Assembly (NCBI GenBank): GCA_019022495.1
Contig: JAFEKR010000002.1
Span: 5,704,001 to 5,768,000, forward strand
Length of the DNA: 64,000 bases
Reading direction: 5' to 3'
From: Epichloe hybrida
Lineage: Eukaryota; Ascomycota; Sordariomycetes; Hypocreales; Clavicipitaceae
The notes below the pieces were generated by a model that saw nothing but the letters and a program-made list of their open reading frames with translations, did not search any database and was not told the DNA's origin. The translations under genes and the position numbers were made by a program. Position 1 is the stretch's first letter; each line of letters opens with the position of its first letter. Shown piece after piece: positions 47,189 through 59,691 of this stretch.

Positions 47189-49903
47189 ATGCCTGTTGCA
47201 AAGAAAGAGAGTGGCACGAGTGGGGGAAGTATTAGAGCTGACGTCCGCGGTCAGAACGGTAAGTTCCCGCAGCACTGGTCACACTTCATGGCGGAATGCT
47301 GACCTGCATTATCTCAAGGGAATCGATCAAACTTTCGAACCGATACAGCCATCTCCAACAGCCGCTTCGGCAACGAGCGAACTCTGCAACCATGGGTTCC
47401 CGATGCTAGTGATGGTGTTGATGGCAGTCTGGAGGCAAGCTCCAGCAGCGGGCCTTGGGACCAGTTTGCAGCAAACGAGAAGCTTTTTGGTCTGAAAACT
47501 GACTATGATGAGAATATGTATACTACCGCCATTAACAAGACTCATCCTCAATATCGGGAAAGAATGGTTGCGGCTGAAAGAAAAGCGAAAGAGATAGAGC
47601 GAAGCGCTCCCGTCACTGCTCACGTTGCTGAGGAGCGTGTCATGGACTACGTCGGAGGGGGCGGCACTGGGGAGGAGAATGAAGAGGACAAGTGTGTTTT
47701 GCTAGTCCGCTTGCGCACTTCAACACTCAACACGGTCGACTGACACACTTTCTACAGGTACAGCGGTGTTCGTCGCCAGGACTTTCCTCCTCTAGGTGGG
47801 GGAAACAACAGATATACCCCTCCTGCCAAACGAGCGCCTACGGGTCAGTCATCGGTCAAGGGTGCACCAGTTGACCCAGCTATCATCTCGTCACAACTGA
47901 AAGCTCCTGCCAAGAAGCAGCAGGCTTCATCGGAACAGTCACGATCGCAAGCCTTGGACGGGGCGAAAAATGGAATTGTTTCCAAGACCGAATCTCAAAA
48001 GCCATCACAGTCTAAAGCTGCAGATGACAAACGAGCTGATGCAAAACCCTCAACTCCACCTCCAGAGTCCAAGGCCCCCGATTCAAATTCAGCAGATAAT
48101 GTGGCCGCTGCAAACTCAGCATCTGCGTCATCTTCCCGCAATGCTTCAGTGCAACCTAAAGACACAACTCCTAGTGCCACATCGACAGTCGAGCGTGACG
48201 TTTTGATAGAGTTTAGAAGTTTCGCCATTCAGCAGCGCATGAATGCTGAGAAAGCCAGAAGTAACAAGGCAAGAGCCGATAAGGAGGTCAAGCTAACCGA
48301 GCTCAAGAAATTCGCCAACAATTTCAAGCTCACAACCCCTGTTCCCACAGATCTGGTTTCCATTATTGCCAAGGATCCTGCGAAACAGAAAGAGATTCAA
48401 GCAAAAGCTATGAAGAACGCCGAGGAGATGAAGAAGACGAAGGCAGAAGCCGTCGTGAAGGTGTTGGGCCAGCCCAAGGACACAACAGCCACCAAGCCGT
48501 CAGAAGCCAACTCAGCTTCAGGTGCTGTAGATGGACGCCCATCGCGCGCACCAGCAGCTCCTCAAGCATCTAACACCCCTGGCACCGGCAATAGACATGT
48601 CGGATCTCGTCAACAATACCCGCAGCAACAATATCATACCCAGCAATATCGAAACAATCGCGCCGGGCCGCAACACACTCCTCCTCAACAGCAACCTGGC
48701 AACTTGGCTCAAAGACTTCGCCAGGTTGAGGTCCAGCGGTTTTCACAGCCCCCTGCACCATCTCAACATGGCCCCGGCCATGAAATGCGTGCTCCCCCTA
48801 CTGGTCCATCAGGCAACTTGGATTCTAGCTTTAATCGACTGAGCGGAGCTCCCGGCCATATGGGTGCCAAATTGAACCCTAACAGCCATGAGTTCAGACC
48901 GAGCCCCTTTGCAGCAGCCTTCAACCCAAACAGTCATGCCAGCGCCAGTTCCAGCCCACGAACTTCTGTCAACAATGCAGCAGACAGTCCCGCTCCAGGT
49001 CCTCAAAAGGCAAGCACTCCCCTTATTCGTCGGAAGACGAAGGCTGTCGATGTGAAAAAGTGCTTGATCTTGTCCCACGTCAAGACTTTGAAACCTCCCC
49101 AGGGCCGCAACTGGGATGACAACGGCGGGTTGCGACCATCTTATGACACGCTACCAACCTGGAGACAATTGCAGGATGACGAAAAGGCCGATTCAACGAT
49201 GCACCTTACGTACAAGGAATATTTTGAGCGTCAGCCATTCAACAGCTCCTCGGCTGTTACACCCAACCCTCCCCATGCCGCCCCTCAGCACCCTCATCAG
49301 CATCAGTTGCCCTTCCATCTTCAGCACGGTGCTCACAATATGGGTCCCCGGCAGTCGCCACACTTGCCTCCTATGCAGATGCACACGCAACAACATGGTC
49401 CAGTGCCTCACACGCCATACGGCGCTGACGATCACCGCATGATGCATTCCAACTCTGCACAGTCGTTTGCCTCACCTCGTATGGGTCAGGTACCAGTCGC
49501 ATATCCTGCCCAAGTTCCTTACAATCAACCCGTTTTCATGGGCCATAACAATCCCCAGATGGGTCCATATCGCAGCTTTTCCAACAACCCTCACTACATG
49601 GCGCCACAGCAGGGCCAAATGGGAGGTCCTATGATGATGCAGCCGCAGTTCATCCATGGCCCCCAAGGGATGGTTGCTGCTCCGCAAATGATGTACCATG
49701 CTGGACACCCTCCGTTCATGCCACCATCCGGGCCGCCCCAACCCGGTTCTGGCGGTAACGGTTACCCCAGTCCCGGTCGACCTGCTGCATCTGTCATGGT
49801 CCACCAAGGTTCCCAGCAAGGCCAGCAAATGTATGGCATGAGCCCTAGTGTACAATACAATCAGCCGTATGGGCCCGGGCAACCCAGTGGGCCGAGTCAG
49901 TGA
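47189..49903 (+). CDS. pbp1: Ataxin-2/Pbp1 homologue (LsmAD and PAM2-like), Lsm domain not found
   Basis: Three exons (47,189-47,258; 47,319-47,691; 47,758-49,903) give 862 residues. The front carries FRTDTAISNSRFGNERTLQPWVPD, then the LsmAD domain (WDQFAANEKLFGLKTDYDENMYTTAINKTHPQYRER, about residues 70-125), then YSGVRRQDFPPL near 150. LNPNSHEFRP at about residue 519 is a PAM2-like motif for poly(A)-binding protein. The C-terminal 330 residues are Pro/Gln/Met/His-rich and disordered. Pbp1/ataxin-2 proteins act in mRNA stability, translation and stress granules. The Lsm (LsmAT) domain that normally precedes LsmAD is not visible upstream. The start codon used is the first ATG in an open frame, and an undetected upstream exon remains possible. 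Confidence 0.85.
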
Positions 49904-51273
49904 TTGTTTGACTCGGCTTCTCGTTGTTGTCTTTGTCGCGTGGCGTGGCCTTGCTGGCTAATTCCAGGCTGAATCGAGGTTCGTCGCGGCAACTCCGTGC
50001 AGCGTATGTCCTGCAACAGCTCCTAGCTTGTTGGTGTGCGGAAGGCCGCGCGTTGAGACGCAAACTGTCGGTCGTGATCATTTCTATACGATACCCGACT
50101 AAATGCAGAATCTAGTATCGTTTACAGTCTGAGATTCACGGAATAGTCGGTCGGTCAGCCACTGGCGATCTATTGAAGAATTTGACGACTTTACAAACAT
50201 TGGCATAGGTCATGTCGTTGGATTTGAATCAGACATATTCGACAGCAATTGTTACATTTTAGGGACTTCCCAGTCACTTACCTGACACAATCACCTCACA
50301 GGATTTCTCGTTTGGATTACATCTCGCGAAGGTGGTCTTGTTCTCTCACACATGTCTTTTTTTGTTCATCCAAAGCCGTGAGATGATGGCGTTGTTATCC
50401 TTGGTCATGACGAGTGGACAATCAACATCACCGTCTACTTTGGGTAGCATAAATCTGTATAGCCGCGCCCCATCTGTGAGTTGGTCGCCCTGCCGTGGCT
50501 GTTTTGCCACCGACATGTGCTGAAAGTTCCGGGTTCTTCGCGACTCCCCTTCTCCCCTTGTCTTGATGACAAGAGGGAGCTTTGGACTTGAGCACTGCAA
50601 AGCTGTTGAAGAAACTGGGTCAGGATTTATCTACTACAAGAACTGCTGCCGGTTTCGTTCTTTTGTCAATATTAGGAACATATCTTTCGGAGTGCGTACG
50701 AGCGGTACGTCGTCTACACTTAGATGCCCGCCAGACGTGGTGACATCCATGACTTTGGCGGCTTTATTGTCGAATCAAGCTAGGATAGTTGCAAATAGTC
50801 GTTGAGTGGGGTGGATGATGGGGTTAACGTGAGGTAGCCTAGCCAGAAAAAGAAACAGTTTTCAGAATCCACGAAGATTGACACAGGGCAGACGCTGTCT
50901 GTGGGGTCGTTATGTATTTATTGTGTTCCCGTTGTTTGGGTGCAATGCGTCATTTAAAGAAAAAGGTCCCTGTGGAGCCAGTTGATTGAAAAGTACATGT
51001 ACGGACTAGAGTTGAGGAGCCACGACCACTCACCCGGCTCGTGTCACTTGTCCCGGGACGTCCCTTTCCCATGGAAGAACCGTACCACGATCACAAATAG
51101 CAAATGGCTGCGTGGTATTATCGGGACTACAATGCTTCATCATGCGCCTCATGACGGCACGTACTGTGGGCACGTACTGTAGGGTAGTTGTTGGCAAGGC
51201 TCATACATGTGGATTTTGATTTCGTGATGAGGCCTCCCGCCCGCCCCACCCACCACCAGTCCAGTGGACCTCG

Positions 51274-51337
<64 letters not shown>

Positions 51338-51573
51338 CCACGTCCCCGCCAACCCCAAGCAATATCACTAAAAATACCCCTACGGCTTGCTGGGCCTGCG
51401 CTGTTGGGCCTACGCTGTTCCTCGCGGCTCTCCAACTCTCAACCCCGTTTCCGTTCGTTGGGAGACACTCATCTTCCTGCTTCCTGCTCCATCTCCAAAC
51501 GCTCTACGATCTTCTCTGGCTCACGCCACCATCTGTTGCTCCCTCTCGCCCTGCGATCGCGACCGCCACGGCC
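49904..51573. other. Intergenic region
   Basis: About 1.7 kb. A hexanucleotide CAGCAA array lies near the right end in the probable leader of the WW-domain gene. Open frames elsewhere are short and featureless. No RNA gene recognised. Confidence 0.5.
51275..51340. repeat. CAGCAA hexanucleotide array
   Basis: About ten copies of CAGCAA occur in a row, roughly 235 bp upstream of the WW-domain start codon. A plus-strand frame through it reads Ser-Asn, but that frame is in conflict with the real gene, so the array is best regarded as leader or promoter sequence. Confidence 0.85.
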
Positions 51574-52958
51574 ATGGCTGGCCCAACGTCACCAAGTAAC
51601 GAGGGTCCCTCGTTCGCCCCTCCTTCCCTCCCTCCAGGCTGGATCGCGCAGTGGGATGGTGCCAGCAAGAAGTATTACTACGTCCAGCTTGCAACCGGTG
51701 CATCTCAATGGGAGATACCTACGCGGGCTGCGAAAACGGGCAGCACGCCCGGACAGGCCGTCGAACACCCATACGGTGCTCCCCCCACCCCCCAACTCAT
51801 CACCCATCCGGACGGTTCTCAGACTGTCAAGCATCCCGACGGCACCATGGAGCCCATCATGGCGGACGGAACGAGGGGCGCGGACGGACCGGCCGGTGAT
51901 CGGGGTATTGGTGTAAGTTTTCGCATTCATCGGCACGCTCGACCGAATCAAGGACCGAGAGTCGCATATGTACTAACGTTGTGTTTCCGATTCTGTTCAA
52001 AGACCATGGCCATGAACGCTATCCTCGGCGGCAAGAAACAATCATCGAGCGGCGGAGGCCTGGGAGGATTGGCAAGCCAGTTTCTCGGTGGCGGTGGCAG
52101 TGGCAGCGGCGGTGGTCATGGTGGTGGAAACAGCGGCGGGAACGGATTAGCTGGACAACTGGCGGGGAAGCTCGCCTCGAACCTCTTCTCGCCGTCAGAA
52201 AAACCCAATCCACCCCCAAACTATCACGGCGGACAGAACAATAAACCTAGTCACCAGGGCGGTCTTGCTGGAGCCGTCTTTGGTGGCGTTGCTTCCATGT
52301 TTGGAGGCAAGGAGTCATCGTCTCATGGTGTAAGTCTACATCTCGTCACGATATGCCTCGCGCCGGCGTCAGTGGGACATTGATCCAAGCGTATCCCAAC
52401 TAACGCGCTCAACCCAAATCTTAGAACCAGAACTTCGGATACTCCAACTCTGGAGCCGGCACTTACTCTGGCGGCAACGCGCCGACGTACAATCCGCCGG
52501 GGACCTCGCATTCCGCCTCGGCGCCTCCTCATTCGTCTCATACCTCTTCGAGCCCAAACCAACACCAACACCAACAACAGCATAGCTCCCAAAGTCATCA
52601 GTCGCAGGGTCATCAGTCATACCCTCCGCCCCCTCCGCAGGGACACTCCCCAAATCAGCAAACAAGCTACCAAGGAGGCTACCAAGGACACCAGCAGCCA
52701 CAGCAAAATCAGTCCTCGTATGGCGTGCAAGGCTACTCAAGCAACTCTGGCACACCTGGTGGTCCTGGAGGATACCCCGCCACACAACATGGAGCGCCAG
52801 GAGGATACCAAGGCGGTGGACAAACCAATTATGGGGCTCCGCAACAGCACCATCATACCTACGGTCCGCCTCCACACGGTGGGCACAACTCGTCTCAATA
52901 CGATGGCAGCAATCAGTTTTACCAAGGCGGCCAGCAGTACGGCGGAGGCCATTATTGA
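51574..52958 (+). CDS. WW-domain protein with Gly- and Gln-rich tail
   Basis: Three exons (51,574-51,912; 52,003-52,329; 52,425-52,958), all in phase 0, give 399 residues. Residues about 19-50 form one WW domain (LPPGWIAQWDG...KYYYVQ...QWEIPT) with both signature Trp; it would bind Pro-rich ligands. A short HPDGSQTVKHPDGTMEP repeat follows. Exon 2 encodes a Gly-rich stretch with FLGGGGSGSGGG and helical GLAGQLAGKLASNLF. Exon 3 is Gln/Ser/His/Tyr-rich with GGYQG repeats, resembling prion-like disordered tails. I know of similar WW plus low-complexity proteins in ascomycetes but no assigned function. Confidence 0.85.
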
Positions 52959-53409
52959 TCTGTGATCTGCCGCATACGGAGTAGATTGACTGTGTTGGAG
53001 TTGGTCCGAGTCGACAAAGTTTGGACCATATCTTTTTTATAAACGAAGGGGGACCTAGAACATCTACCAAAAACTGGAGAGGCACAAAGCTTCGCTCGAG
53101 AGGACGTGACGGAAGTTTACCACGGAGGTGGTCGTGAAGATTCCGGGCCTACATATGGCGTGCTTGTCCTGCAATCTGCATTTGTGTCTTTTTTTTTTCT
53201 GTTTTCTTTGGTTTCCCCTCCCCCCGGGGCTCAGACGGCCCTTTGTACGGAGTAGAGAAGCAATGAGTTGCGACAAGGTGAAACGAGGTTTACATGGATG
53301 TGATTTTTTTCTTATGTATCTAGATTCTCTCATTGAATTGGTGCCGTGTTTGATAGTTACCGAACAAACAATATCACGCAGCTCACGACTCGAGGCAGTT
53401 CTTTGCCTT
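52959..53409. other. Convergent intergenic region
   Basis: Two copies of the 9-mer TACGGAGTA lie at 52,975-52,983 and 53,246-53,254. A 10-T run occurs near 53,190. No gene is seen. Confidence 0.5.
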
Positions 53410-54180
53410 TCAATTCTCCTTTTTCACTTGGGTGTCCGGTAAATTTGCTACGGAGAGCAAGCTAGACGAGAACCATCGAGCCATGAACCAGGTGGCAACG
53501 CTTAAGAGAAGCAGATAGCACACGGTTGGGGAGAGAGAATGTGGAAGCACGTTGAGCAAGAATGGATCTAATATGAGATCAACCAGTACTGGCGGTGGGT
53601 TAGACATTAGCTCTTTGTTGTCGGTGAAGTAGTCGGCAGCTGCTTGAATCTCAATAAGCAGTGAAGGGCTATCCGAGAGCTCAGCAGTCGACCTTTCCAC
53701 TGTCCGAGCGTCCCGCCTCGAAGCCGAAAACGTGTTCAATGATTGGAGGAGTCCAGGGTCCTCAAGCACTACATCTAGAGCATGGGCTTTTATATCGACA
53801 CGCGTCGGTTCCTATCTTGAGTATGAGACAGGTGCCTCCTTCGTGCGCAGGATCATGCAACCACCGCTTCATAAAAGAACAGGAACACTCACCAGAGCCG
53901 ACCAGCAGATTCGTAACTCATATCTCTGACTTTCAGTCAGGTTTGCGAGAAGAACCCATGATGACAGTCCACGCGGGCCAGATTGTTGGGATGCGAATAC
54001 GCGATCCAATGTCGTGCGAATAGACGCCTCGTTGTGAGTGAGGGTGTGAATTTTGAGTGAGGAAAGTGTGGAGTTGGTGCCCGGTAGTCGGGACGGAGGC
54101 GGACCGGTGAATATTATCTTTTCGACATTGGCAACGGCGACTTGCGCCAGGGTGTGCAGGAGAAACAGGATCTGGAGCAT
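53410..54180 (-). CDS. Secretory-pathway single-pass membrane protein, unknown function
   Basis: Two exons on the minus strand, 54,180-53,893 and 53,811-53,410, joined in phase 0 across an 81-bp intron, give 229 residues. MLQILFLLHTLAQVAVA is a signal peptide. The lumenal part contains SWVLLANLTESQRYELRICWSALEPTRVDI, a beta-sandwich-like pattern resembling fibronectin type III strands. Then comes LIEIQAAADYFTDNKELM followed by PPPVLVDLILDPFLLNVLPHSL, and a C-terminal membrane helix (PTVCYLLLLSVATWFMARWF). I recall a conserved but uncharacterised fungal family with this layout; ER residence is inferred. The open frame extends upstream, but the Met at the signal peptide is the natural start. 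Confidence 0.78.
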
Positions 54181-55321
54181 GGCTCTTGTTGCCTTGATGA
54201 CGGGTCTTTGAAGAGCCAACTTGCAAACGAAACTTGATGGACGAGTTGCTGTCGGGCGGCCGTTGATAGGCCAGTCACTGTCACTGACTAGCATGAGTTA
54301 AACTGGGGTGGCACAACTCATGCTTGTACGGTTTATAGCGGCGGCCACGTGACGGAAAAGAAGAAGAAAAGCAACGGAGACCGACCCAACGTCAGTCAGT
54401 CACTGTCAGTGCATCATGTCCATCTGAGCTTGTTGGACAGGAGGGGTGTACCTTTCTGGTCCTTGAATGATGTTGGGCTCTGGCTTGCTAATTTTCGTCT
54501 TTAAAAAAATAAAATGAAAAAATCAGTGTATTAGCTGCATATGGAAAATACATTGGCAAGACTCTTACTCCGTACCACCATGTCTTTCTGCTTTCTGATG
54601 GCTATGTGGCCTGACTTTTTCTCCTTTCTTTTGCTTTTGATGGCTGGTCACCTTTCCTTTTAGGGGAATAGTTCAGGAATGGAATAGGGCCCCAAGTTCA
54701 AAGCATTCGTCGCATGGACCGATTCTGCAGCGTTCGACTCAACACGGACCGGCCGGAAGAGCAGGGAGCGGGAGCCGGTGGACAAGATTCGTATGTACTA
54801 TGTGCAGCGCAAGATGTGGGTTCTCTTCAAATGAAGCAATAATAAAAGTAAACAGGTCACAGTGCCAGAACATCTCGGCAAGGTGATGAGCGGGTCCAAC
54901 AGCCGCCCCAACAGCCCCAACAGCAGTGGCAGCCTGTGGCAGCCTGTGGCAGCCTATGCCAGCCTATAAAGCCCAGCCTAGAGCGGTGAGCAACAGCAGG
55001 GACCTGTCACCTCGCAGACGCGCTTGCCTGTTTCAAGGCACGACGAAGAAATCAACAAATCCCCAGACAGCAACGCATCTCCCTCGCCCCCTCCCCCCTG
55101 GCCGCCCAAATTTTCCCCACCTATTTTCCTTCACCCGGCGCCCCGTCACGCACCTTGCACCGAGACTTCTCCCAACCTCACACGACCCCGTTCCGTGCAG
55201 CGAGAAAAATAGAGAGTCCCTTTTTCGGCTTTGATTCTTCACTCTACCATCTTCCCCGTCTTCTTGTTCACCCATCCATATCATTTTGTTACTCCTCATT
55301 CTTGCGTCGCAATCCTTCATC
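54181..55321. promoter_or_regulatory. Divergent promoter region upstream of alpha-tubulin
   Basis: It contains CACGTG at 54,346-54,351, TACTCCGTA (the reverse complement of TACGGAGTA) at 54,566-54,574, and a 10-bp repeat (GGCAGCCTGT) near 54,929-54,950. A TATAAA box lies at about 54,964-54,969, roughly 350 bp ahead of the tubulin start, and is followed by a pyrimidine-rich stretch typical of strong fungal promoters. Confidence 0.55.
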
Positions 55322-57213
55322 ATGCGTGAGGTTATCAGCATCAACGGTAAGGAGCTCCCAGCTGCCCCTCATTTTTGGCCTCTGCCGCAACGCGTCTTTT
55401 GCTTCACCGCTGCTGTATCGCTTGCGGTGCCGCCCTCCTTTGGAGAAGTGCTAATAGTACGCACACAGTCGGACAGGCTGGTTGCCAGATCGCCAATTCC
55501 TGCTGGGAGGTACGTCGGATTGAACTCAATGTATTATTGAACTTTGTGTGTGTGTGTATGTGCTAATTTTTTGGATAGCTTTACTGCCTCGAGCACGGTA
55601 TCCAGGTAACTCAACACCATTGTTGACTTGACAAACCTCAATCCACTCGAACGCCATGGCTAACAACTACGACCCCATGATAGCCTGATGGTTATCTCAC
55701 TGAGGAGCGCAAGGCTCAGGATCCCGATCAGGGTTTCAGCACTTTCTTCTCCGAGACTGGTACGAAAGACAAAATCCGACGCCGACGCCCCTCCTACCCC
55801 TTTAGCTCCTGAGGCATCGCCGTTTATAAGTTGAGGAGATGGGCTGACAATGTAAACTCGATATACAGGCCAGGGCAAGTACGTTCCTCGTGCCATCTAC
55901 TGCGATCTCGAGCCCAATGTCGTCGATGAGGTCCGCACCGGTGCTTACCGCAACCTTTTCCACCCGGAGATGATGATCACTGGCAAGGAGGATGCTTCTA
56001 ACAACTACGCCCGTGGCCATTACACTGTTGGCAAGGAGCTCATCGAGGGTGTTCTCGACAAGATTCGTCGTGTTGCCGACAACTGCGTCGGTCTTCAGGG
56101 CTTCCTTGTCTTCCACTCCTTCGGTGGTGGTACTGGTTCCGGTTTCGGTGCCCTCTTGATGGAGCGCCTGTCCGTCGACTACGGCAAGAAGAGCAAGCTC
56201 GAGTTCTGCGTCTACCCCGCTCCTCAGACTGCCACCTCTGTTGTTGAGCCTTACAACTCCATCCTCACCACGCACACCACCCTGGAGCACTCCGACTGCT
56301 CCTTCATGGTCGATAACGAAGCTATTTACGACATCTGCCGCCGCAACTTGGGTCTTGAGCGCCCCAACTACGAAAACTTGAATCGTTTGATTGCTCAGGG
56401 TAAGTTATAACGGATGACTATTTTCTTGATAGTTTTCATCCACTTCAGTGCGTGGGCCAGCTAACCGTGATTCTTTTCATTTCCTCGGAATAGTCGTCTC
56501 TTCCATTACTGCTTCTCTCCGCTTCGATGGCTCCCTCAACGTTGATCTGAACGAATTCCAGACCAACTTGGTGCCCTATCCTCGTATCCACTTTCCTCTC
56601 GTTGCCTACGCTCCCGTCATTTCGGCTGCCAAGGCTGCTCACGAGGCCAACTCCGTCCAGGAAATCACCATGTCATGCTTCGAGCCCAACAACCAGATGG
56701 TCAAGTGTGACCCCCGTCACGGCAAGTACATGGCCACCTGCCTGCTGTACCGTGGTGACGTCGTACCCAACGACACACACGCTGCTGTTGCTTCTCTCAA
56801 GACCAAGCGCACTATTCAGTTTGTTGATTGGTGCCCTACTGGTTTCAAGCTTGGCATCTGCTACCAGGCTCCCGAAAACGTCCCCAACGGCGACTTGGCC
56901 AAGGTTAACCGTGCTGTGTGAGTTTTGCGCCCCCTGTATTGTTTGGAAAGTGAAAGTGCTTGTTAGTTGCTGACGCTCAAATTCCAGCTGTATGCTTTCC
57001 AACACGACTGCCATCGCCGAGGCCTGGAGCTCTCTGTCTTTGAAGTTCGACCTGATGCACTCCAAGCGCGCTTTTGTGCACTGGTATGTTGGTGAGGGTA
57101 TGGAGGAAGGTGAATTCTCCGAGGCCCGTGAGGACTTGGCTGCTTTGGAGCGCGATTACGAGGAGGTTGCTGCTGACTCCATGGGTGAGGAGGAGCTCGA
57201 GGCCGAATATTGA
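55322..57213 (+). CDS. tub1: Alpha-tubulin
   Basis: Seven exons (55,322-55,346; 55,469-55,509; 55,579-55,605; 55,684-55,759; 55,869-56,399; 56,494-56,917; 56,988-57,213) give 449 residues, the normal length. The protein starts [34 protein letters not shown]. The tubulin/FtsZ GTP-binding signature GGGTGSG is present, as is the alpha-specific autoregulatory start MREV rather than the beta-type MREI. The end is EEELEAEY with the terminal Tyr. Introns crowd the 5' end, including a 25-nt first exon and a 27-nt third exon, an arrangement common in fungal tubulin genes. It pairs with beta-tubulin to form microtubules. Only one tubulin gene is in the window. Confidence 0.97.
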
Positions 57214-57648
57214 ACGGCGCCGCACAAAAAGAGTGAGAGGGCGCCAGTGACACTTCTAAATTCTGGTCTCATACCCAGCCCCTTCGTATGAGTATTGTTC
57301 TTTACCAACTTATAGCCAAACCCAGTTTTTTAATGTCAGAGAACAATCTGTAGATGTGACAGCTATGCAAGTGTACATCTGCGAGAACTTGTCGTGACTT
57401 AAGATATTCTTCAAACATGATTTTTTTGTGGTGCCCTTGTATTATGTGCGTGATATGATAATTGTTGTGTCGGTTTAACGTGGGGTTGACTCCATGGCGG
57501 TCGGACGATCGACGGGCCGGGGCAGAAGCCGATGCTACGCGACTTGGTCCTCATCTTAAACAGGCCGGCCGCACTCGAACTTCCAATGATTCTTTCTGGA
57601 CATGCAGGCCAGTGCCAGTGCCAGTGTTGTTTGAAAAAATCAATCAAT
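57214..57648. other. Intergenic region
   Basis: Tubulin 3' region and promoter of the lyase gene. A short CCAGTG repeat lies near 57,610-57,626. No gene is seen. Confidence 0.5.
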
Positions 57649-58841
57649 ATGACTCTCATTAGGTCAGCAGTATGCAGAGCGTGCCAGCAGTCCCGATTCC
57701 ATCTACGACGAGGCTTTGCAACAGCCAGCAGCCAGCAAGCTGTGCCGAATAACAAGGTCAAGCTAGTTGAAGTTGGTCCGCGTGATGGCTTGCAGAATGA
57801 GAAGAAGGCCATTCCCCTCGCAACCAAGGTCGAGCTGATTGAACGATTGGCTAGAACAGGTGTTTCTACAATTGAGGCTGGGTCCTTTGTTTCCCCCAAA
57901 TGGGTCCCACAGGTTGGTTTTCATGAAGCATACGGCGTCTACGTTTGCACTGTTTCTGACAGGAGTCATTCTGATTTTTCTGGGACATGTAGATGGCGAA
58001 TTCTAGCGATATCCTGGAGCACATTCTGCAGAGCAAGCTGCAAGCTCCTGTCCCAATGACGTACTCCTTCCTCAGCCCCAATACTAGGGGCCTACAGAAC
58101 GCTGCTGATATCCTCAGAGCGAACCCGAGAACATTCTCTACGGAACTTGATCCACAAAACAACAGCAAGGGTGAGCCAAACCCTGCAGTGGAAATCGCCG
58201 TCTTTGCCGCAGCCACCGAGAGCTTCTCGCAAAAGAATCTGAACTGCGACATCCAAACATCTTTGGAGCGATTCAAAGCCGTGATTCAAGACGCGAAGGC
58301 GCTGGGCTTGCGAGTCAGAGCCTATGTATCAGTGGTTCTAGGTTGTCCCTTTGAAGGATTCGACGTTGACCCCCACAAGGTGGCTGAAATTTCTACCGAG
58401 CTTCTCGAAGCAGGTGCTGATGAGATTTCTCTGGGTGACACCACCGGAATGGGAACGGCGCCCCGCACGAGCGCACTTCTGAGATGCATGTCCGCCGTGG
58501 GAATTCGTACAGAGGATGTTGCTATGCATTTCCATGACACGTACGGGCAAGCGCTGGTGAACACGGCCGTCTCTCTGGAACATGGCATCAGGACGTTTGA
58601 CAGCAGTGTTGGCGGGCTCGGTGGATGCCCTTACAGCCCCGGGGCTACTGGCAACGTTGCTACGGAGAACATGGTCTACTTCATGGAGACGCTAGGTATG
58701 GATACGGGAATTGATCTGGATGCGATGTCTGATATTGGGCATTGGATCACGGCGGAATTGGGTAAGTCGAACGATAGCACGGTTGGCAAAGCCGTTCTTG
58801 GCGCAAGGGCGCGAGCTATGGCTGAAGCTACCAAGGGTTAA
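57649..58841 (+). CDS. 3-hydroxy-3-methylglutaryl-CoA lyase
   Basis: Two exons (57,649-57,912; 57,993-58,841) give 370 residues. The Arg-rich start (MTLIRSAVCRACQQSRFHLRRGFATASS) is a mitochondrial presequence. The TIM-barrel core begins VKLVEVGPRDGLQNEK (metal and substrate residues) and continues with GSFVSPKWVPQ, YVSVVLGCPFEG, EISLGDTTGMGT and MHFHDTYGQAL (metal-binding His). GLGGCPYSPGATGNVATE contains the catalytic-loop Cys near residue 299. The enzyme splits HMG-CoA to acetyl-CoA and acetoacetate in the last step of leucine catabolism. No peroxisomal tripeptide is present at the end (ATKG). Confidence 0.95.
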
Positions 58842-59691
58842 GCTTGAGAAGAATTGGGTAAATGGCTTTAAATAAAGGCATGGTATTTTGGGATTTTCAT
58901 CGATATACAAAGTGAACGCTTTGGATGTCATTACGCCACAACGACGATCAAACTTGTTGCTCAACTTGAACTTGGCATTTTCTTTGCAATTGGGAGGTTG
59001 ATTTCACTTTCCAGAGACTATGCTAGCTGCTATACCCAGGGCTGTAAGGCCCTAGATAGAATTGTTAGATCTCCGGCTCCTAACCATAGCACAATGCAGG
59101 AATTTTTTATAGTGGTCTTGTAAGTTTAGAACTTGGCATAATATTCAATGGAGGAGTGGGTTTGTTTTTTGATTCATACCCAAGGGGCAAAAACAAACGA
59201 GAGCAAAAAAGTTGAAGCGTGTCAACATTCTGTCTGGTACGAGACGAGTACGGGCTGCATGCATGTACATGGTAGTAGTCGACGCCCAACTCGGAAGGGG
59301 CATATTACATTCAACTCATCAACAGAGTCATGTGATGTCACTGCTGCTTGCATGCAACGGCCCCAGGCCCGCCCAGCCAGCCCACTGGCCGGAAGTCACT
59401 GGCCTGAAGTCAGTCACTGCAGAGGGCTCCACCTACGGCCAGACAGGCTCAACCTCGCCTCCTCCAACCTCGCCCAGTAGGTCTACTAGTTCGAGGCTCA
59501 TAATCAACTCGTTCTCTCCTTGCCAGTAGCTCCGGAACCGAACCTTCGTCCCTGAAACAGCTGCTTCCGAATCAAAGCCTCATTTTAAAACTAGACTTAG
59601 GGTCCTCAGCTACGTGCATCAGTTCACCTTGCCGCCCGACGCCTTTTCGTCACCGTCCAACCCCACCGAAGCTTATTCGTCTTGAGCCATA
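58842..59691. other. Intergenic region
   Basis: 850 bp upstream of the vacuolar ATPase gene. A GTCACTGG/CAGTCACTG-rich patch lies near 59,393-59,420, and the last 200 bp are pyrimidine-rich, as in constitutive promoters. No gene is seen. Confidence 0.5.

Noticed and set aside
51188..51916. 242-codon frame running through the CAGCAA array into the WW gene
   Set aside because: It is out of frame with the WW domain, and its Ser-Asn run comes from the hexamer repeat.
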